Below are positions 60,156-64,000 of a stretch of 64,000 bases of DNA, piece by piece. The notes beneath the pieces are model-generated. The model did no database searches. It was not told the origin of the DNA and worked only from the letters and a program-made list of their open reading frames with translations. Position 1 is the stretch's first letter; the number at the start of each line of letters is the position of its first letter. Position numbers and translations under genes: made by a program. The stretch is from GCA-2746795 sp963747345 (GTDB taxonomy: Bacteria > Chloroflexota > Anaerolineae > Promineifilales > Promineifilaceae). Location of the stretch: the NCBI GenBank assembly GCA_963747345.1, contig CAVVFA010000036.1, forward strand, positions 1 to 64,000, written 5' to 3'.

Positions 60156-60923
60156 CTACACTATTACCAAAATATCATCCAACAAGGAGGTTTGCACAAT
60201 ATCCCAGCCGAAATAGGGGCTGGGTTGTAGGTGGAAGAAGGATTTCACTTGTTTTTGTTCGCCGTAATGATGCCAGGAGATAACGGCCGTTACTGTCCCT
60301 TTATCTCCTATCACTTGTGTGGTGATGGGAGTCGTATCGGGTCGGGCATTCGGTGGTAATTTTGCCCAAACCATCTCGACTTTTAGACCGAATTTCGCTA
60401 ACGTGATGGGGTTGCCAGCCGTATCATAAATGGGCTGCTTATCCATATTGGGCAAAAAATTTTCACGATGTTCCCAAAATAACTCGCCAACAAATATATC
60501 TACCCACATTTGCACATCATATTCTGGCGTCGTGGCTTCAAAACAGGAGACATATCCTTTCACACGAATGTCTTCCATTTCCTCATTCAACAATTCTTCA
60601 GTGATGTAGCGATACATTGCCAGATCGTCCCATTCGCCCATAAAGTCTACGACAATGTCATGTTCACCGAGCAGTTCAAATAGCGTGTTAACTGCTTCTT
60701 CAAGGGCAAACGGGGGAATTTCTGCGGCAGGTTCAAGGTTTGGATTTCCAATACGTTCCCGAACGGTAATCCTTGGTGCCTCTTCAAGCTGTCGATCAAA
60801 TTCGAAGAGATCATCCATGAATTTCTGTGCATCTTCTTCGGGAGACAACGGCTCACGTTCAGATTCGGCCAGTGATGCTTGAATTTTTCGTCTGATTTCG
60901 TCTAAGAATTGTTGATCTTTCAT
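60156..60923 (-). CDS. Hypothetical soluble protein, 255 residues
   Basis: ATG 60923 (MKDQQFLDEIRRKIQASLAE), with GAGGTGAGATG nearby upstream. The first 50 residues are charged helix; then a mixed region with LFELLGEHDIVVDFMGEWDD, YVSCFEATTPEYDVQMWVDI and HYGEQKQVKSFFHLQPSPYF, a beta-rich NTF2-like or cystatin-like pattern. Strongly acidic overall. No family recognised. It stands alone between the ABC cluster and the phosphodiesterase, all on the minus strand. Confidence 0.7.
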   Translation of the reverse strand: MKDQQFLDEIRRKIQASLAESEREPLSPEEDAQKFMDDLFEFDRQLEEAPRITVRERIGNPNLEPAAEIPPFALEEAVNTLFELLGEHDIVVDFMGEWDDLAMYRYITEELLNEEMEDIRVKGYVSCFEATTPEYDVQMWVDIFVGELFWEHRENFLPNMDKQPIYDTAGNPITLAKFGLKVEMVWAKLPPNARPDTTPITTQVIGDKGTVTAVISWHHYGEQKQVKSFFHLQPSPYFGWDIVQTSLLDDILVIV

Positions 60924-60971
60924 GCTCATCTCACCTGCGGGGTTGAGAAAGGTTGTATTTTACGCAGACTT

Positions 60972-61664
60972 TTAAGGAGTTGCCAGAATCTGCCCATCAC
61001 CAAGCTGCAAAATATAGTCAACGTACTCGTCTACAAGGTTGTCGTGGGTGGCGAGCAGCATGGTGATGCCTTCATCGGCGATGATGGTGCGGAAAAGGGC
61101 GAGGATTTCGTGGGTCGTTTCGCTGTCAAGTTCACCTGTGGCTTCGTCGGCCAGGATGAGCTGCGGTTTATTGGCGATGGAACGGGCGACGGCGACGCGC
61201 TGCTGCTGTCCGCCAGACATTTCGTAGGGGCGATGGCCGGCCCATTTAGCCAAGCCAACCATATCCAGGCATTGCATGGCGCGGTCGTGGCGCTGTTTGC
61301 GCGGCATTTTGGAGATGCGCAGCATGAGTTCCACGTTTTCATAGGCCGACAGGGTGGGGAGCAGGCCAAAGGATTGAAAAATAAAGCCCACTTCGCTGCG
61401 CCGCCAATGGGTGAGTTCTTTTTCGCTGAGACCGGATAGAGAACGGCCGTTTACAATCACATTCCCACTCGTTGGCTGATCTAACCCACCCAGGCAGTTG
61501 AGCAGGGTGGTCTTGCCGCTGCCCGACCGTCCCTTGAGAGCGATGAAGCTGCCAGTGGGCACTTGTAAGTCTATGCCGCGCAATGCCTTGACGGCGCGGT
61601 CGCCCACGTTGTAGGTGCGGACGAGGTCTTGGGTTTCGATGGCGAGTGATGCTGTTGGTTTCAT
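60972..61664 (-). CDS. ABC transporter ATPase, LolD/MacB type
   Basis: 230 residues. Walker A LKGRSGSGKTTLLNCLGG, Q loop GFIFQSFGLLPTLS, signature MSGGQQQRVAVARSIA, Walker B LILADEATGELD, H loop MLLATHDNLVDEY. Note DEATGELD in place of the usual DEPTGALD. Third in the operon, with its ATG overlapping the stop of the second ATPase gene. Energises an FtsX-type permease in lipid or lipoprotein handling, or macrolide-type efflux. Confidence 0.93.
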   Translation of the reverse strand: MKPTASLAIETQDLVRTYNVGDRAVKALRGIDLQVPTGSFIALKGRSGSGKTTLLNCLGGLDQPTSGNVIVNGRSLSGLSEKELTHWRRSEVGFIFQSFGLLPTLSAYENVELMLRISKMPRKQRHDRAMQCLDMVGLAKWAGHRPYEMSGGQQQRVAVARSIANKPQLILADEATGELDSETTHEILALFRTIIADEGITMLLATHDNLVDEYVDYILQLGDGQILATP

Positions 61665-62653
61665 CAGTTCTTTCTTTTTAGTTTGTTTCGTAATTTCTGC
61701 CAGCCGTGAACGGCCGTTTCTTCATCAACTTCATTCGTCATATGCACAGCATGGGCAAAATTGGCTTGTTCTTCATCGGTAACGGGGCGGATCATCAGGC
61801 CGTTATCGACCAACTCCATACGCACACGATTCGTGATGTTGAGAGAATCTCGGTAATTTTTAGGCACTTGCAGGCGTCCTACAGAGTCTAAAACAACCAA
61901 TTCCTCGAAATGTTCTTCTTCGTGTATCTCGGCAGCTTGCCCATCCCCATTGGTGCGGCGACGGCGTACCGTTTCGCTGGCCGCTTTCCCATCTCGAATC
62001 GCCATCACGCGGTCAACATGTTTGGCTACGGTTGGATCGTGGCTGACGATGAGAATGGTGATGCCCAATTCTTGATTCAGGGTGCGGAACGCCTCATAAA
62101 TGGAAAGAGAGGTCGTGCTGTCTAACTCCCCTGTGGGTTCATCGCCCAGCAAAATAGCAGGTTCATTCGCCAGGGAGACGGCGATGGCTACCCGCTGCTG
62201 CTCACCGCCAGACATTTCAGATAGATAGTGATGCTTTCTCTCGTTGAGACCGACCATATCCAGCAGTTCTTCGGCGCGGGTACGGGTCTTTTTGCCGCCG
62301 CGCCCCGCCAACATCATCGGCATCTCCACATTTTCCAGGGCAGACAGGTAGGGAATGAGATTCCGCGCCCCTTGCTGCCATATGAAGCCCACTTTTTCGC
62401 GCCGGTATTTGTTGACGGCCGAATCAGAGAGTTTGAGCAAATCATGTCCATCAACCAGCACTTTTCCGGCAGACGGCCGAACGAGGCCGCCTAATACATT
62501 CATGAGAGTGCTTTTACCACTGCCGCTCACGCCGACAATGCCCATCAGTTCCCCTTGCTGGACGGTTAGATCGAGCCCCTGCAAGGCGAGGATTTCCATA
62601 TCGGCGATTTTGTAGATTTTGACGAGATTTTCGCAAGTGATAATTTCAGGCAT
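61664..62653 (-). CDS. ABC transporter ATPase with C-terminal SpoVT/AbrB-like domain
   Basis: 329 residues. ATPase: Walker A IVGVSGSGKSTLMNVLGG, Q loop GFIWQQGARNLIPYL, signature MSGGEQQRVAIAVSLA, Walker B ILLGDEPTGELD, H loop LIVSHDPTVAKH. After a basic hinge (ETVRRRRTNGDG) residues from about 253 read VVLDSVGRLQVPKNYRDSLN and RVRMELVDNGLMIRP, the swapped-hairpin beta pattern of AbrB-type domains (D-x-x-G-R-(L/I)-x-(V/I)-P). An AbrB-like domain is usually DNA-binding; here it may mediate dimerisation, or regulate the operon. Its start overlaps the permease stop by one base, so the genes are translationally coupled. Confidence 0.92.
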   Translation of the reverse strand: MPEIITCENLVKIYKIADMEILALQGLDLTVQQGELMGIVGVSGSGKSTLMNVLGGLVRPSAGKVLVDGHDLLKLSDSAVNKYRREKVGFIWQQGARNLIPYLSALENVEMPMMLAGRGGKKTRTRAEELLDMVGLNERKHHYLSEMSGGEQQRVAIAVSLANEPAILLGDEPTGELDSTTSLSIYEAFRTLNQELGITILIVSHDPTVAKHVDRVMAIRDGKAASETVRRRRTNGDGQAAEIHEEEHFEELVVLDSVGRLQVPKNYRDSLNITNRVRMELVDNGLMIRPVTDEEQANFAHAVHMTNEVDEETAVHGWQKLRNKLKRKN

Positions 62654-64000
62654 CAGACGGTTTCTCCCAGTTTAATCGCTTGGAATATCTTCATGCGACG
62701 CAGCATAATCGCCAATACGACAAGCGCGACGACAAACATGAGCAAGAACAGCCCGTAAATCTGGAAGATGGCAGGCCAGGCAATTTCGACGAGGTAGGGT
62801 GGCACTAAATCGGAAGCGTCTGCACCTGTTTGCAGATAGGGAATGAATAGATTGCTAATCCACACCCCAAAAGCTGTGCCGAGGGTAAGACCAGTTAGAA
62901 TGAGAACGGCCGTTTCCGTTGCCACCAGCGTAATCATTTGCCCAGTTGATAACCCGACAGCGCGCAAAATACCCAGGCTGATAAACCGCCGCCTAAACGA
63001 AAACAGCGCATACATGAAATAGCCTAAGACCGTCAGCAGCGCCGCCGCCACAAAGCCCACAGACAACTGACCAAACAAACCTTGCCGCTGCGGCCGTTTT
63101 TGTTCTACATCAACAATTGAAAAAGCGTCATTCCATTGCCAGCCAAATAATTTACGTTCTTTCAAAGCCTCATTAAACGCATCTTCATCGACAGGTTCAC
63201 TGGTGCGCAGCCAGACATTATAGGGATATTGCCCGCCCGTCATTGTGAAGAGAAAATCCAGGTTACCCACAATTAAGGGGCCGTCTTTAACTGGATACCA
63301 GGTGGGGAAATAGTTTAGCGCCCCCACAATTTGCGTATCAAGTTCCGCCACGCCATCAGGCGTGCTTACCGTCAGATGGAATAAATCGCCAACAGCCAAC
63401 CCGTTCTCCTGCATAAATTCTTTGGAAAGAAGCACGGCTTCCGGGGAAGATGCGAGATTGTTTAACAGCGTATTTAACTGCGGATCGGCAAAGTCCCAAC
63501 GCCAGAAACTGGTTTGCCCAAATTCGCCCCGATCAATACCCAAAAAGACGCCTTTTGTCTTGTTATCGCCCACTTGCGCTGATGCTGAATAACGCCCCAC
63601 TTTGGCCGCCGCCTCAACGCCCGGAAACTCCAGATATTCCGACATAGGCAGATAAATCGACCGTTCGCGTCCATTATCTACGGGGTTGCTGGCGCTAGAG
63701 AATCCAGGCACGGCCGAAGTCGTACCGAAAGTACGGCCGGCTCCATATAAATTAATGTCGGAACCGATGCTGTATAAGGCATCATCATAAAGCTGTAGAT
63801 CGACTGTGTAGGCGAGCGAGGCTGTAAATGCGGCCAGGCTAACGGTAAGAATGAGCAATATGAGGGGCATGGCATAGGTACGGGGTGTCCGGGCCAGTTC
63901 ACGTCCCGCAAGGAGTAAGCCAACGCTGTTGGTTTTATACAAAAACCAGCTAATCAGCTCCATTATCCAGGGAAATATACGAATGAAGAGTAAGGTGAGC
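62653..64000 (-). CDS. FtsX-type ABC permease, 5' end beyond the window
   Basis: The minus-strand frame is open to the right edge (FIRIFPWIMELISWFLYKTN), so the ATG at 63963 is probably internal and this is the C-terminal half of a long FtsX permease. It has REL-ARTPRTYAMPLILLILTV with a membrane helix, a periplasmic MacB-like region of about 220 residues (YLEFPGVEAAAKVGRYSASA, NGLAVGDLFHLTVSTPDGVA), then three helices of the FtsX domain (SVGFVAAALLTVLGYFMYAL with RRRFISLGILRAVGLS, VAVL-type AVLILTGLTLGTAFGVWI and QIYGLFLLMFVVALVVLAIM). Works with the two ATPases downstream. Confidence 0.88.
   Translation of the reverse strand, partial: LTLLFIRIFPWIMELISWFLYKTNSVGLLLAGRELARTPRTYAMPLILLILTVSLAAFTASLAYTVDLQLYDDALYSIGSDINLYGAGRTFGTTSAVPGFSSASNPVDNGRERSIYLPMSEYLEFPGVEAAAKVGRYSASAQVGDNKTKGVFLGIDRGEFGQTSFWRWDFADPQLNTLLNNLASSPEAVLLSKEFMQENGLAVGDLFHLTVSTPDGVAELDTQIVGALNYFPTWYPVKDGPLIVGNLDFLFTMTGGQYPYNVWLRTSEPVDEDAFNEALKERKLFGWQWNDAFSIVDVEQKRPQRQGLFGQLSVGFVAAALLTVLGYFMYALFSFRRRFISLGILRAVGLSTGQMITLVATETAVLILTGLTLGTAFGVWISNLFIPYLQTGADASDLVPPYLVEIAWPAIFQIYGLFLLMFVVALVVLAIMLRRMKIFQAIKLGETV

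Larger units (their letters stand above)
1661..62914. repeat. AACGGCCGTT: dispersed 10-bp palindrome, about 70 exact copies
   Basis: Counted by eye, exact copies begin at 1661, 1803, 2174, 2925, 3206, 3498, 4052, 6136, 10228, 10996, 12061, 13291, 13505, 13684, 14070, 15147, 15734, 18310, 18695, 18973, 22557, 22999, 23038, 23624, 24412, 25574, 25916, 26549, 28661, 29272, 29306, 30562, 30649, 30726, 31391, 31468, 31924, 33150, 33414, 36698, 38563, 40468, 40942, 41233, 43219, 43554, 44115, 44286, 44332, 44370, 44700, 47133, 47663, 48729, 49883, 52552, 52642, 53872, 55932, 56907, 57490, 58037, 58309, 58515, 59583, 59718, 60282, 61442, 61709 and 62905. Several one-base variants also occur (for example 1275, 14436, 20963, 28447, 50603). 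Chance expectation for a given 10-mer in 64 kb is well below one. Some copies extend further, as in GGAAACGGCCGTTTCC at 22997 and 31922. No copy lies between 6146 and 10227. Confidence 0.95.

Noticed and set aside
1..64000. Insertion sequences or prophage genes
   Set aside because: No transposase, integrase or phage structural protein could be recognised. The holin-like helices at 59.7-60 kb are part of a phosphodiesterase fusion.

Overview
The window looks like bacterial chromosome, most likely from a Chloroflexota (Anaerolineae-like) genome. That assignment is an inference from gene style: lipoproteins, CxxC-leader FeoB, DsbA-cyclophilin fusion, large membrane sensor kinases. No rRNA marker is present. 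The clearest sequence signature is the perfect 10-bp palindrome AACGGCCGTT, which I count about 70 times by eye. It sits in genes (read as TAV, NGR or ERP/KRP, depending on frame) and between genes. About 25 apparent frameshifts break otherwise ordinary housekeeping genes, which points to single-base indel errors in the assembly rather than mass gene decay. I therefore annotate those genes as whole loci and state where the frame changes.

Layout. 0-4.3 kb: coiled-coil gene, two family-4 glycosyltransferases, NUDIX hydrolase. 4.3-10.2 kb: an accessory island, poor in the palindrome. It holds a zinc-ribbon membrane protein, decayed remnants, and a three-gene minus-strand operon: a small membrane protein, a NACHT NTPase, and a protein with an FGE/SUMF1-like N-terminus followed by about 180 residues of alternating two-residue repeats. 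10.2-14.5 kb: Lrp regulator, two M20 peptidases, GNAT. 14.9-18.4 kb: iron uptake (split FeoB, membrane-anchored DtxR-FeoA regulator). 18.5-22.2 kb: tRNA-Ser(GGA), sensor kinase, patatin. 22.2-28.5 kb: lipoproteins, a DsbA-cyclophilin fusion with an in-frame TGA exactly at the first CxxC cysteine, a glycosidase, an EEP-family hydrolase and a GT2. 28.6-31.5 kb: a cassette-like array of small AT-rich genes, all in one orientation, separated by about 100-bp hairpin-forming direct repeats.

31.5-39.6 kb: two-component pair, histidine phosphatase, and a MacB-type exporter with two tandem MacA-like adaptors. 40-43.4 kb: cobalamin riboswitch, mini-ORF and terminator ahead of a BtuFCD-type ABC importer. 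43.5-47.6 kb: VTT-domain membrane protein, 6-phosphogluconate dehydrogenase, small proteins. 47.6-56.6 kb: a minus-strand fructose/mannitol PTS locus (MtlR-like regulator, separate EIIC, EIIB and EIIA, fused HPr-EI, dehydrogenase, small membrane protein, 1-phosphofructokinase). 57-60 kb: IMPase-family protein and a membrane phosphodiesterase. 60-64 kb: an FtsX/LolD-type ABC cluster running off the right edge, one of whose ATPases carries a C-terminal AbrB-like domain.

The items most worth a second look are the candidate selenocysteine DsbA-cyclophilin lipoprotein, the NACHT / dipeptide-repeat operon, the hairpin-bounded cassette array, and the hyper-iterated palindrome.
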